A stretch of 64,000 bases of DNA from Lineus longissimus (taxonomy: Eukaryota > Nemertea > Pilidiophora > Heteronemertea > Lineidae), in NCBI RefSeq assembly GCF_910592395.1, contig NC_088315.1, forward strand, positions 11,844,501 to 11,908,500. The letters are read 5' to 3'. The notes beneath the pieces are model-generated. The model was not told the DNA's origin, did no database searches, and saw only the letters and a list, made by a program, of their open reading frames with translations. This document shows positions 1 to 11,775 of the stretch, in pieces. The translations under genes were made by a program, and so were the position numbers. Within the stretch, counting starts at the first letter, position 1; each line of letters starts with the position of its first letter.

Positions 1-779
1 GTGCAAATCCTCCCACCTGTGTTTTTTTGTTCAGTGGAATTCACGTATTTCGGTATTTCTTCTTCACCTCCACGCATTATTCATTCTGACATAAACTCAC
101 ATGATCACTTTTGATGAAAGATTACATAATGGATAATATTGAATTGGCACAAATATAGTAACAATGTAAACTTATCATATCTTTCAAAGGTCTCATTAAA
201 AGTAAATGTAAGTTACATGTACATGTACTGTGGAATTATTGTTTTTTCAGACAATCTGTGGCTGTTGTATACATGTATCATTTAATAAACGTGGCGTTTT
301 TCATATTATTAGATACATATAGTCTTGCCTTTATCTTTGCTACCTCACAGCGACTTGACTACATGTATTATAAGGGACCATCTCAAAAGTATTTTGAAGC
401 CTAAAAGACTACGGGTAAGTCATTTAGTCTTTTTGAGTGTGGTCACACCCAAGACTAAGTGACTTGAGTCATTTTTGCTTCAAAAAACATGTACCTGTGA
501 GATGGTCCCTGAATGCATACCTTGAGACAATATTCAGACCGGCACTTGATACCGAGTTTCTCTTGAATTGGCATCAATAGAGAAGTCTGGCTACATGTGC
601 TAGGATTGCAAATTACAGCGTACTTTACATGTACATTGGACTTGGAGCCTCCCTCGGTGGATACCTCTCTAATAATTGTGGGTGGAATTCCACAACCAGG
701 ACGCCTTTCAATTGCGGACGATATTGGAGTGTCCTAACAGCAAGGTAACACTTTACTTTAGACAACGTCACGTCCAACA
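1..779. other. Non-coding flank, no gene seen
   Basis: No exon-like frame with splice borders is visible. The stretch is AT-rich and carries several ACATGTACATGT palindromes, which recur throughout the window. It contains one small inverted-repeat element, listed separately at 373-510. Confidence 0.6.
373..510. mobile_element. Small MITE-like inverted-repeat element
   Basis: The left end reads AGGGACCATCTCA, and the right end is its reverse complement, TGAGATGGTCCCT. A second matching pair (TTTGAAGC / GCTTCAAA) lies inside. The roughly 138-bp span has no coding capacity, as expected for a miniature inverted-repeat element. No convincing target-site duplication is seen. A similar terminus (GAGACGGTCCCT) stands near 62891-62902, suggesting a dispersed family. 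Confidence 0.5.
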
Positions 780-1500
780 AGAATACACCTGCCACATACG
801 GAAATACTGCCTTTGAAGACGTCATTCAGAATGTTTGGGTTACTTAAGGATTTGTCACACCCACCCAGAATATACACAAGATGTCATGGAAAATGCTTAA
901 AAAAATGTCACATCCCACCTGAATACGCCGAACGTATGGAAATACCGTCTCTGAAGACATTATCCAGAATGGTCGGTTTACTTTCGACACAATGTCACAT
1001 CCAACCTGAATACGCCTGATCGTATGGAAATACCGTCTCCGAAGACGTCATCCAGAATGGTCGGTTTACTTTCGACACAATGTCACATCCAACCTGAATA
1101 CGCCTGATCGTATGGAAATACCGTCTCTGAAGACGTCATCCAGAATGGTCGGTTTACTTTCGACACAATGTCACATCCAACCTGAATACGCCTGATCATA
1201 TGGAAATACCGTCTCTGAAGACGTCATCCAGAATGGTCGGTTTACTTTCGACACAATGTCACATCCAACCTGAATACGCCTGATCGTATGGAAATAATGA
1301 CTCTGATGATATCATTCAGAAGAGTTGGGTTTACCTACATGTACGATATAATGTCACTTCTAACCAAAATACTGCAGCTGCATATGGTATGTAATTCAGA
1401 ATGATGGTTTACTTGAGACAATGTCACATCCAACCAGAAAACACCTACCGCATACTGAAGTACGGTCTTTGAAGATGTCATTCAGAGTAGTTTGATTTTT
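780..1500. repeat. Tandem array of an 88-bp repeat
   Basis: The motif GTCACATCCAACCTGAATAC recurs at 994, 1082, 1170 and 1258, exactly 88 bp apart, and those four units are nearly identical. Diverged units extend to about 780 on the left and 1500 on the right, giving roughly eight copies. Homogeneous central units with decayed edges are typical of a minisatellite evolving by unequal exchange. Short open frames crossing it only reflect the repeat. Confidence 0.9.
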
Positions 1501-2438
1501 CTCAGTAATCCAACAGCCCGCTACATGTATACATGTACATGCAGGACAATACAATGGTCAGTCACTTCAAAGCGTGGCCTTCAGAGGATGGCACAAGTAC
1601 AAGGGCAACTTGAATACACAACCTTTCTCAGTCAAGATGAGGCAGATGCTACTTGACCATACACATCTTTGACACCTGTCTGCTCATTTCCGGCAAAAAT
1701 TGATGTTTCTTTATACATGTAGGCAGCCTGATAGTATCAGCTGTGTTCACCCAAGGTGAGCAACAATGAAAACAAGTGCATGTATTTAGATGCAAGAATC
1801 ATTTTATTGCTGCTGAAATTCACATTCAGCCAGTAATACAAATCTGCTTATACATAATTGGTGGATTCACAATATATCAGATTACACAAAAGGCATTTTC
1901 CAAGGTCCCTAGTGGTCCGGCAATAATTCTAAGTCGTTTTGGGAGTTGCAGGACATCAGCCTAGCCCCCTGCGGTCAGATAAAAAAATTAACAAGCAGCA
2001 GGTACCCCCCCCTCATGGTTAAGTTCGTCCCGAGGGCCGGAACATCGCTGTATCGTCGAACAGTTGGCAGATTCCTGAGCGCCAGACGAGCAAAAAAAAC
2101 TCTCACTGAACAGTTTTGCCTCAGTTGACACTTTTTGCCATATGACGTCATTTTAGGGTCGTCACAACACCTGATTTGTGGCGTAGTTTCCCAATAAACT
2201 GCATTGGAAGTTCGAACTTTCACCAGAAAAAGTCACCTTATTCACAAACATGCTTCTTGAGAACCTCTGCAAGGGCCTTAAGAGATGCCACAGAGTTCCG
2301 AAAACTTTAGCATCTCGTGACATACTTTGTTAGCTTCGAGTGACATTTGGGGACACTATACCCTTTTAGACAAACTTAGACCAAATCAAGTCGAAAAATA
2401 TCGGGATTTCTGAAATAAATCCGGCTTCAAAGGGTTAA
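1501..2438. other. Non-coding stretch, nothing specific
   Basis: Only short chance frames are present. It lies just downstream of the last exon of gene A (minus strand) and probably includes its 3' untranslated region, but no convincing polyadenylation signal was pinned down. Confidence 0.4.
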
Positions 2439-2662
2439 TTACACATACTCAATGCCAATGTCATCACAATCCTCCTCCTCAGAGCTAGACGCATCCTCCT
2501 CCGAATTTGATTCTTCACCACCAGGTTGCACCTCCCCTTCCTCAAAATCCACCACGATCTCTATGTCAGTGTCTATACATTCAAATACATCTGTTGCTTC
2601 TAGGAGAAGGTCTGTGTAGAATTCCTTTGATTCCAGCAGCAACATCACCAATCCATGGTTTT
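2439..2662 (-). CDS. Gene A, last exon (acidic C-terminus)
   Basis: This is the last coding exon of an unidentified minus-strand gene. A pyrimidine-rich acceptor (ccagctctccttctatttaag) precedes position 2662, and the frame ends at a stop at 2439. The exon begins with two bases of a split codon, which matches the single base left over by the exon at 2977-3165. The encoded tail of about 74 residues begins with a leucine-rich segment (LLLESKEFYTDLLLEA). It then becomes strongly acidic, with runs such as EESNSEEDASSSEEEDCDD, ending IEYV. Acidic serine tails of this type often occur in nuclear or chromatin-linked proteins and may be CK2 targets, but that is inference. I do not recognise the family. 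Confidence 0.6.
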
Positions 2663-2976
2663 CTTAAATAGAAGGAGAGCTGGACATTAAAATTCTGAAG
2701 TCATCAACAAAGGTAATGCACATACATCTGCAAACCAATAGTTTATGTCTGTCCAGTTAGATTAAAGAAAGGCATTCGGTTTGAATTAATTCAAAGCAGG
2801 GCGTAGTACATTTGTATTAGTAAACTGAACCTGAGCTGGGAAAGAACGAAGTTGCAATCAGATCCTGATCTGCATCCACAGCCCAGGTTAATTCAGAGGT
2901 AGTGCCACAGCAAGACAAGTACATGTATGCATCAACCACCACAAATGTTGGGTAAAAATAATTGCATGGCCACTAC

Positions 2977-3165
2977 CTTGGTTTTTGATGGCCTCATTGT
3001 TCACGGTGTTGATTCTGTCTTCCAAGGTGTTGATTTTTTTCTCGAAGAAAAGAACAGTTGATACCATCTCTTGAATGAGCACAGGCAATTCCTCGATGTA
3101 CCTGGTCATGTGTTCATGTATATCAACTATTTTCTTCTTCAAAGCAAATGTTTCTCCCTTGTTCC
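2977..3165 (-). CDS. Gene A, internal coiled-coil exon
   Basis: Acceptor ttcttcaattcag lies before 3165 and donor CCAAG|GTAGTG after 2977. The 189-nt exon starts with two bases and ends with one base of split codons. That fits its neighbours on both sides: the exon at 3590-3731 ends with one base, and the exon at 2439-2662 starts with two. The translation has heptad-like hydrophobic spacing (VLFFEKKINTLEDRINTV), so a short coiled coil is likely. The function is unknown. Three consecutive exons joining in phase is strong evidence of a real gene rather than chance frames. Confidence 0.65.
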
Positions 3166-3589
3166 CTGAATTGAAGAAACAAATATTAGGACTACAGGCT
3201 AAAAGTTTCTTGCTCCATCCCTCCTACATGTACATACGAAACGCTGGTAAAAATACATGCTGGATATGTCAGAAATGTGACTATAAGATTGAGGCGCAAC
3301 TTAACATTTTACTTGCAACCAATGCTACATTGCAACCAAATTGTGTTAAATGTACAAGGTAGAATGTACTTTACATCACTTGAAGACCAATGTACCAGTA
3401 AGTCTAGAGCAAAATGCCGACCCAGGCTTTAAACCTCAAATTGCTTGATAAACAACAGCTGGATCAATTTCTCTGAACAATCGAAAATGACTGCAGGACA
3501 TTACCACTTGGAGTTATTTGTGTCCTGGACTTTGTGTTACATGTACTAAGTGAAGTTTGTGGGTAAATGAATATGAAGTGAATGCCAAC

Positions 3590-3731
3590 CTGCAGGATTA
3601 TGCCAAGGCAACAAATAGTCCTCTTGCGTGACTTCGTCCAAAGAAACATGACAGCAGACTAACACAATGCTGAAGTTGCTTTCTCTCCTTTTCAAGACAC
3701 TTTCGTAGAGAAGCCCGACTCTTTGAAGCAT
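3590..3731 (-). CDS. Gene A, internal exon
   Basis: Acceptor cattttcatttcag lies before 3731 and donor CCTGCAG|GTTGGC after 3590. The exon is 142 nt, begins at a codon boundary and leaves one base, in phase with the next exon. It encodes about 47 residues including VLKRRESNFSIVLVCCHVSL and a DYLLPW stretch. The hydrophobic FSIVLVCCHVSL segment is too short and too mixed to be called a membrane helix. No family is recognised. A possible further exon lies upstream at about 3982-4058, but its donor (GTTTTC) is weak, so it is not listed. Confidence 0.6.
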
Positions 3732-4233
3732 CTGAAATGAAAATGATAAACTTTTAAACTGATCGATATAGCAGTGAACTCGACATGCATCGTAACTGCA
3801 CAAACTGCTAATATGAAGAAAGCCCCTTTAATACTGTCGTGTTAATTGCTCTCTTTCAAATCATGTCATGTTATTTAAACTAATGAACTTCATAAGAATC
3901 TGAAAAGAATGAACGTGTGTATATAATTAAATTGAAAAACTCCCGAAGATAGGGCGAAGATAGGGCAGAAGGCTGGAAAACCTGGTCAACAAACTGGGTT
4001 GACCATGGCACAAGGGAAAACCGTGGTGTTCTTGCAGCTTCTATCTTTAGCTCCAGACTCTGAATCACATTCTAGAGAACAAATTGTGTTTTGATTAAAT
4101 AGCTGTGTTCCTTCAGTTATTTTTAGTGCCTGTTACATGTACACTTTGAAAACAAATTTATCTCCTACAAATATGTCATACCTGATAACAGCTGACGACG
4201 CACATGAGACACAAACTGCACATGATGAACTAC

Positions 4234-4429
4234 CGGGTATGTTTTCCCATTTTCCTAAGTATTGACCTCAATACTGGCTCCTGCACCTCCTCCCAACTCT
4301 CCTCTTGTCTTTGCTTCCGGTCAGCATGCGCAACAAAATGCCTTTTCTTCCATTCAGATTCAGTGCCTGGCACTTCAGTACTATTGGAAGCCCGAATCCC
4401 ATTCAGAAGCTCCATAAGTTCAGCTCTCA
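4234..4429 (-). CDS. Gene A, probable internal exon
   Basis: Acceptor ttaatttacag lies before 4429 and a possible donor ACCCG|GTAGTT after 4234. The 196-nt frame is fully open and encodes a charged, helix-prone segment with ELMELLNGIRAS near the start and HADRKQRQEESWEEVQEPV further on. The exon begins with two and ends with two split-codon bases, so at least one more small exon must lie on either side for the phases to work. It is assigned to gene A by strand, position and similar charge pattern. Its membership is less certain than that of the three downstream exons. Confidence 0.45.
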
Positions 4430-5190
4430 CTGTAAATTAAAAGTGCATTGATAAATACTACCGGGAAAGAAAAAAAAAGTTCCTAAGTGTTGATTCGAAA
4501 ATACCATTATTTGCCTTAATCAGCAGCCAGTGTTGCCCAATTAACCTTTAAAAAAGAATAAATCATTTGCAAACTATAACCTGACTTGTGATCAACACAA
4601 AATTCAAAATTTAGATGAATCAGTTCACGTCGTTTGACCTCTGCAGCCGTAAAAAGTATGGTAGGTCAAATCGGAAACTTACTCCTTATAAAATACACAA
4701 CTTGATTTGTGTCTTGGAATAGAGCCAACTAGCTGATGAATAAAAAGACCTTAAAAAGACAAATCACAAACCTTGCTGGAACACTTGAAAATCGAAAGGT
4801 GCATCGATTTCTACTTCATGATTACTTGGTTGCAATTCCTCAGGAAAGTCCTTTAAATTCTCTGGAAAAACAAGCAATTTTGAAATTACGGCCAAATGCA
4901 GATTACGCCAGAAAAGATGCAATTTCTTCCATGGAATTTCTTACATAAAAAGGGTGGAAAAGACTAATTTTTCTGGTTTGATTTTAAAGATTGGTGAGAA
5001 ATTTTAAAGAGGTATAGCAGTGATAGGGTTGGATTTGTAGGCATAACCCATTTGTCCAGAACATGAAATTATCAGTTAATTGCACTAATGTAAGCCTAGT
5101 CTAGCAGCAATATTTTTCCATGTATAAAGCCTAATTGAATATTGATGGCTCAGACGAGGTGAAGGCATTTGTCAACCAAAAACAATCTAC

Positions 5191-5410
5191 CTGTCGTTGA
5201 GGTTTTCTTCCCTTTTCTTTCTCTTCTGGGAACTGATGGACCATCTATAGCACCATTGATGTCCCTGGATGGAGCCTTCACATATGGCTAAGTTCTTTTT
5301 AGGATAGGTTTTCCTCTTTCTCCTGCGATAGGAGGCAGCCAACTCTTTGATTCGTGCATAATGCCCTGCATTCTCACCAGAAGGATTGTCATCATTACCA
5401 TTGGATGATG
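5191..5410 (-). CDS. Gene A, probable upstream exon with basic clusters
   Basis: A strong acceptor (tttgtttttcag) precedes 5410 and donor CGACAG|GTAGAT follows 5191. The open 220-nt frame encodes about 72 residues with two basic clusters, YRRRKRKTYPKK and SQKRKKREE, which look like nuclear localisation signals. A basic upstream part with an acidic C-terminus suggests a nuclear or DNA-associated protein, but this is inference. The exon ends with two bases of a codon, so an unseen exon must separate it from the one at 4234-4429. The 5' start of the gene is not visible. Confidence 0.5.
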
Positions 5411-6572
5411 CTGAAAAACAAACACATAAAGTGCAAAAAATACTAATAGTCAAAACTATGAATTAGCATAGACAAAATACAGCCTCCATGCAGGCTACAC
5501 TCGATCTATGATTTTAACGAACACGAGGCTTTAGAAGGCCTTAAGACAACTTCAGACAATGCCAATAGTTAAAGGGGAGGCGCCTGATTGGCCACATCCT
5601 TGCCAATGAACCTACATGTGGTGGCAAAACAGGAAGACACAAGGTTGGCCTCGGGATGAGCAGAGCCTAATCAACGATAGCCCATTTGAATACTCTCGAT
5701 GTTCTACGCTCCAATCCGCCATTGAGTCGAGTATCTGCGCCAATCAAGGTAGGGAATTCCTGTGCAACGAGTTTAAGCTTACTACTATGCAGATACGGTC
5801 TATCGCAGTGCTATTTTTAGGAATGTCTAACGTCAGGGCTGTAGACGGGGGGGGGGATCAGGGGGGTTCGAACCAACCCCAGCTTGAGAAAAGGATCCGC
5901 TGAGGGCAGTCAAAAATACTTTTCTACTGAGTTTTGTAACACCATGATTCTATCCAAATGGGCCATTGTACGATAGAGTGACAGGCCTTTCAATTACGTG
6001 GAGACCTCTACACCCTGTATTTTTTTATCCTATTTTGGGGGACATGTTTTTTTGCTTTTTGGCTTAATTTGGAGACATTTCATCACGCCAATTTGCCTGA
6101 ACAGCGATGTCATAAATCAAAGTTAGTGACTGATATCACCACATACACCAGAAAAATCATAATTTTAGGGGAAAACTTTAAAATGAGGCCATTTGGATGA
6201 GATTTGGTTATGTTAGGGGTCAAAAAACGCTTCAGGGGGGGTCATATTTAAAAAAAAAGAAAAAAACCCACCTAATTTGGGGACATCCTGTACGGTAACG
6301 GTGTAGGAATCATGTAATTGAGAGGCCTGAGTGACCTTATACAGTCCTTCGTAACTGGGAGTGCTGACCTGCCAGATTTCGGTCTCATGTTCACGGGCTT
6401 AGCACTAGGCCTACCATTACATCAATGTGATATGTCAATGATTGATGACAAATAATGATGAAGATGTCCACGCATCGAGCATTTACATACATTTACGGCA
6501 GCAGCATGGGGATGCATCTCATTTATCAATACAGGTGGTAGGCCTAGCTTGGCACGTGCCCTGCTGGGCCTG
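5411..6572. other. Non-coding stretch upstream of the first transposon
   Basis: Probably intron or upstream region of gene A. It contains a short G-run next to GGTTCGAACC near 5847-5874 and low-complexity T and A runs near 6021-6260. No supported exon or RNA gene was found. Confidence 0.4.
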
Positions 6573-6590
6573 GGCCGGGGCGCGATGGTT

Positions 6591-7543
6591 GCGAAATTTT
6601 TTTCTGCAGGATACTTCTGCCATAGTGTACATCTGACAGCCAATCAGAATTCAAGGCAAGCACGTGTCTTTGTTGACATCATCTTTCCACATGGCGCAAT
6701 AATGTCAACAATGCCACGTGTTCTGATAATCTTGGAAAGAACAAGTTAGCAAATGGTTAGAGGAGTATATTAGCTAAAATATATTTATTTGCAGTATCTT
6801 AACATGTATTTTCATTGTCGTCAATGTCGAGTGGACTGTATTTATTGGACTTGTCTGTTAAAGGCGCACTGTGCTCGGCAAAATAGCCGAGGTTGAATGT
6901 TTATCTGTCAACCGTGTAACTAGTTCTGCTGTATATGCATAGGTGGCGCCACCATTCAATTTATTTTGTTTGCTTGTCAAAATGTGTTTTATACAATGGC
7001 CCTTCAACAATGTTCAAACTACCAAAATAGGCCTGATACCTTCAACAAACAGCAGACATCGGATACACTGTCCCTTTAATAATTATCAACATTGGCAACA
7101 CTGTCAGTGTCACTGCCCCTTAAAATTTCACAAATCGCGAGACATCGGATACACTGTCCCTTTAATAATTATCAACATTGGCAACACTGTCAGTGTCACT
7201 ACCCCTTAAAATTTCACAAATCCGTCAATGCATGCACTGCAATGTAGCGATCAGATCAGCTGATGCCTCTTTTGTACGCATAATATCATCAATTTTACAA
7301 TGAATCTGTGCAATTCATTCCTAAACACTACGACACAAACCTTGAGTTGAGCATAATTGGGGTCAGACAATGAACTATTGTCACATTCACAGTTGAAGTG
7401 GCACTCGGCATGCGACTCGGTATCGTCCATTGTATTTGCATTATCATGCATAAATAAACAGTGTGACGTCAAAGATCGCGCCAATTGTGATTGGCTGTCA
7501 GATGTACACTGTGGCAGAAGTATCCTGCAGAAAAAAATTTCGC
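6591..7543. mobile_element. Non-autonomous inverted-repeat DNA transposon, copy 1 (9-bp TSD)
   Basis: The element begins GCGAAATTTTTTTCTGCAGG and ends with the reverse complement. The terminal inverted repeats are about 60 bp with two mismatches. Flanking 9-bp direct repeats GGCCGGGGC stand at 6573-6581 and 7544-7552. On the left, an extra 9 bp (GCGATGGTT, 6582-6590) lies between the target duplication and the repeat. The interior carries two tandem copies of an about 84-bp unit (about 7048-7215) and no transposase. Long inverted repeats plus a 9-bp duplication are typical of Mutator-like elements; Merlin-type elements (8-9 bp) are an alternative. A near-identical copy lies at 13409-14344. 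Confidence 0.88.
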
Positions 7544-7552
7544 GGCCGGGGC

Positions 7553-8314
7553 TGGGCGACGGCCATGCTTTTTTCTCAGATCGATTTAGGACAATTAGGT
7601 GACAAAAAACAACACCTTTGGCGACCATCTGGCTATACTTACCACCAAATTCCATGGTCATGATATTTGATGCGGTCCTAACTATGACATGGTCTACGTT
7701 TCATAGCCTACCGGTACTTCAAACCGTAAATAGCAATGGAATTGAGCAAAACTGAAATACTACAACACCATCCGATAAATCGAATGTCGCACGTTCTGTA
7801 TCCCGCGAGATCTCGAAACTACTGCGCACAGGCGCGAGAAATTATATAATAGCTCAATTGCCCCCTACCCCTTCAATTCAGCTCAGGCCCCTCGACTGAC
7901 TACCCCCCCCCCCCCCCCCCCCCAAATGTAAAATGATATCGTTTTTAGATTTGCTGTCGGTGTAGTTGGGGTTTGTTTGTCAGTCAAGGGGGCAACTATA
8001 TGATTACTACAAACCTAATGCAAATCTAAAACCTTTATAGGGGCTGGTTTTGCGAATAGATGGATACCTTTGTTTACAAAATGACGTCACTCTGACGTCA
8101 CGCATACCTTAAAAGATACTTCGTTGCTATAGTTCATCATTATCCCACTGTAGCGCAATGTCTGTTTAGTTCCACCCCTAGCTGAAAGGTGGGGCAGCCT
8201 GATTTGGATCGTGGGATATGTACGTTATAAGCCACTAATACCAATCGTAGATATACCACTATTGTTTGCGGAGAATGCACTGATCAGGTGGGCGTGGGCA
8301 CGAAATTCTTCACC
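7553..8314. other. Non-coding stretch with poly-C run and CRE-like sites
   Basis: No gene is seen. It holds a 21-base C run at 7903-7923 and two TGACGTCA sites (CRE consensus) in GACGTCACTCTGACGTCACGC near 8083-8103. No associated transcription unit could be identified, so the sites may be fortuitous. Confidence 0.4.
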
Positions 8315-8320
8315 CGCGAG

Positions 8321-9264
8321 TATGGCAAGCCAAAGCGGAATTTATTCAAAGACTTTAGAATAACCATTCAATATAAGTTCAAGAAGGAAATATATGTTCA
8401 AGACTAAAATATGTTCAACCTTGAATCAAATGTTTTCAACCTTAAATAAAATATGTTCAACCTTGAACAAAATATGTTCAACCTTGAATAAAATATGTCC
8501 AACCTTGAACAAAATATATTCAACCTTGAACAAAATATATTCAAGACTCACGTGACCATATTCAAGACTCACGTGACCACAAAATTGATGACGTAGAGCG
8601 TAGAATCTGTGGTACTTCTGATGCGTTCTGTTTCACGACGTGATTGATTGCCTGTATAGCCTTAACACTCAAACATGTCAAAAGACAACGAGAATCCGAT
8701 ACAGTGGTATGAAAGGTGAGAGGCATTGCGCATTTTGAACCTATAATTTGCCTGATATGTCTGTGAAACATGTATCGACTCTGACATTCACTCGGCATCC
8801 ATGTCATGATGTGTAGGATTACAGTACATGTCAGGTGTAGGCGGCTAGGTACGTGTACAACCATGTGTCAAAACCTTCGTGCGAACAATTCGAGCTCCGA
8901 AACGCAACACAAGTACCATGGGTTCGGGAAAGTCTGGACGCGGGTTCGGGAAAGTCCGTAAAGCATCAAAACATGAGCAACTACGTCATCAATTTTGTGG
9001 TCACGTGCGTCTTGAATATGGTCACGTGAGTCTTGAATATATTTTGTTCAAGGTTGAATATATTTTGTTCAAGGTTGGACATATTTTATTCAAGGTTGAA
9101 CATATTTTATTCAAGGTTGAACATATTTTATTCAAGGTTGAAAACATTTGATTCAAGGTTGAACATATTTTAGTCTTGAACATATATTTCCTTCTTGAAC
9201 TTATATTTAACTTCTTGAATGGTAATTCTAAAGTCTTGAATAAATTCCGCTTTGGCTTGCCATA
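8321..9264. mobile_element. Foldback element with about 280-bp arms made of 20-bp repeats
   Basis: The left arm (8321-8596) and right arm (8981-9264) are inverted copies running from TATGGCAAGCCAAAGCGG to TTGATGACGTAG. Each arm contains tandem degenerate units of ATATTTTGTTCAAGGTTGAA (about 20 bp) and a doubled CACGTGA motif. The flanks carry a direct repeat CGCGAG at 8315-8320 and 9265-9270, extendable to 7 bp, consistent with a target-site duplication. The 384-bp centre has no convincing coding sequence. Long arms built from short tandem repeats are the hallmark of foldback-type elements. The superfamily is undetermined. Confidence 0.88.
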
Positions 9265-9861
9265 CGCGAGTGACTGCATGTTGTTTAACACATATGTCTT
9301 GTACAACCATTATTAAACAATAAACAATGGAGTTCGGCTTAGGCAAAAAAGGTGAATAATCAAGTTATCACATCGTGCTAAATGCTACATTTTAGTCTAT
9401 TCGATGTTGATAACAAGGTCTAGGCTAGTAGGCCTAAATCGGCTGCTAGCGCTAATTAGGCCCCTCAAGGGCCTAGATGCCAGCAACAGCACTAGGCCTA
9501 CCATCATCCCGACACGCATCATGTATCATGTCCATCCATATGTGTGTCACACTGTGCACACTCGGTGCTCTGTGTGTAGGCTCTACTGATCGATGTTGTG
9601 TTCGGATTTGGAACAATGGGGGGGGGGGGTGGGGGGTGAGAAAAAAAACAACATAAAAAGCAAGTTTAGCTGGTCCTCCGAACAACATAGTGTCCTCCAA
9701 TTGCCCTGTTGCCCTTGATAGTCCAGCCCTGCCGGCTGTATAGTGTATATCAACATAGTATACAAGACTAGCACGTGTCATTGTTTACCTCATTATAATA
9801 AGGGATTTTCATTGGTTCCTGGAGGAGGTTGACATACGCTCCCTAGCATGCCCATGTGTAC
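9265..9861. other. Non-coding stretch with G-rich tract
   Basis: No gene is seen. A G12-T-G6 tract lies at 9618-9636. Several AGGCCTA motifs occur around 9430-9500. Confidence 0.4.
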
Positions 9862-10297
9862 GAGACAAGACCACTAATGAATATTCATAGGTCGAGGCCT
9901 ATCAAATAGACGAGTGCATGTTTTTAGCTCTCAAGTACATATTTGGAGAGGTATTGAAAAAATATTTGTTGTGGCAAGTCTACAGATATAAAGAAATTAT
10001 TTGATGACAAAATTAATTTCGAATTTTGCTAATTGGGTAATAGGGGGCGTGTTTTGAGTTTTTTCTGCCAGTTGGCTGAAAAGAGTGGAAATATCAAAGT
10101 CTGTCTAATTTGTCGATTATCAAAAAATTTCCGTGGTCAATCACCATTTTATTTTTCACCATTTACTTGCCCGACTGTCCGGATTAACATAATCTAAATT
10201 TCAGATTCACAACACCACGCGTTCTTTGATGCGTCGCGGTCAAACATTGACAATTTAACTGCTAAAAGGCTTAAAAAATCAATTGTGGTCTTGTCTC
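9862..10297 (-). mobile_element. MITE family M, copy A (436 bp)
   Basis: The ends are inverted: GAGACAAGACCAC on the left and GTGGTCTTGTCTC on the right, flanked by TAC/GTA on either side (a TA or palindromic GTAC target is possible). The interior is almost identical, in reverse orientation, to 49146-49552 and 57705-58142. It has no coding capacity. The three copies share the stretch TTTTTTGATAATCGACAAAT near their centre (reverse-complemented in copy A). The superfamily is uncertain; a TA target would fit Tc1/mariner-like MITEs. Confidence 0.8.
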
Positions 10298-10710
10298 GTA
10301 CATATCGACTGTTTGTCAAGAAAAATACGCAGCAAATCCATTCATTTTGTCATCACACAATTTTTCATTCTCTGAATATATCCCTCCTACATATCTTTTC
10401 TGAATAAATCATCCGAAATGTGCTTTCAAAAACCTATAGGCCTAAACGCGTTTTTTTCTGTTTATCTGTTCTTTTTATTTCGCGCACTGCTAATGCCGCA
10501 AGTACCACGGCGCGAGATAAAACGAGATTGCAAGAAACGTCCTCGTCCCTAAGATCCGTAAGCCAGGCAAAAAGAAGCTGGGTGCTGTTTGTCTAGTGTA
10601 ATGGCACCCAATATTCAATGGTATTCTTCGTTGCGCAGAGAATGTGCGCAAAAGCAAACACACAGTAGAATGTTCACTGTTTAATGCGATATCGACAACA
10701 GTGAAATGCT

Positions 10711-11775
10711 CTACTGTGGTATAGTAGAGAGTACGTTGTCAATCTTGGGCAACTTGGAAAGATGAGGAGATTTGTTTACAGATGTAACAGAAACCAGAAA
10801 AGTGCGTGTTGCACCTGAGTCAACAACTTTGACCAGTCCCTGCCTAGATCTGGGAGATAACCTTTCACTTGACATAATTTTGTGAAGTGAGTTTGAGATC
10901 AATTGGCTCTGGACCCAAGTATTCAGACTCATGCAATGAACAGTGGACAGGAGGACTATTAACACTATTGCAACTAGGGGGTGACACAATATGGCCTGTT
11001 GACCGTCCCCTGTCTAAAAATGTGGTTGGTAGCTAGCGTAGTTGGTGTATTGACCTTGATCGTTGTTGGCTGAAGGGTTCCAGTGGTTCTGCAAGCGATA
11101 CGGTTGTTGATCAAACGGGTTATATGCAGGCTGGTACTGATTGTTGTTGTGTGTTGACGCGACTGTTGAAACCTGACATTGGCTGCTCTGGCGGCTGGTG
11201 GTATGAAATCTGAAGAAAGCTCTCTTCGGGCGACTTGGGCCTGAAATCTGTGCCAGTAACGCCAAAAATGTCCAGTGCGGCCGCGAAAGTGACAGGGGTG
11301 GCGCTCACGGGACCGCGGATGGCTTGGTGCTTGGGAGCGTTTACTCTGCCTTGTTGTAATCATCGCGTCGAGACGGGTGGCTGGTGCGTGGGTACGACGA
11401 TGAGGCTCTATCATCATATCCAATACGGAGTGCAGCCAGCCTAATTTTACTTAGGTGCTGTTGAGCGGTCTGGTTCGTGGTGTAACTGATGGACTCGAAC
11501 TGCTGCACATTAGCGAAGTTGGAGTGATTAGGAGAAAACCGACTCAAAATTGTGCCTTGATGTTAGGTAAGCCCTCAAACTCCCAAAGGCGAGCATGTTT
11601 TGATAGGCGGCATTTTATAAACAACATTGTCGAGAGCCTCATGGTCAACCGGTTCGTGTTGGTTATGTGCCTGTAGATAATCATGGAACAACAGCCACCA
11701 AGATGTGGCGAGTTCATGGCTTAAAACTTCACCATCAAAGTATGGAGGCAACAAATCAGTGGGGTGCAGCGCCAT
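10711..11775 (-). pseudogene. Decayed Ty3/gypsy-like gag-protease fragment
   Basis: Read on the minus strand, an ATG at 11775 opens a frame (MALHPTDLLPPYFDG, then WWLLFHDYL) resembling the N-terminus of a retroelement Gag. The frame is lost near 11575, and related sense continues in other frames through 11341-11547 and 10974-11308. It ends with a frame at 10711-10989 that contains VDSGATRTFL, the DSGA active-site motif of a retroviral-type aspartic protease. The fragment stops there: no reverse transcriptase or LTR was found. Multiple frameshifts indicate an old, inactive copy. Assignment to Ty3/gypsy rests on the DSGATR motif and order, by family knowledge. Confidence 0.55.

Noticed and set aside
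4736-4948. 70-residue plus-strand frame with plausible composition
   Set aside because: No acceptor/donor pair or start context. It lies within the minus-strand gene A and is probably intronic chance sequence.
7251-7661. 136-residue minus-strand frame in transposon copy 1 (and 14052-14411 in copy 2)
   Set aside because: It runs across the terminal repeat into flanking DNA and differs in its N-terminus between copies. No domain motif is present, so it is a chance frame.
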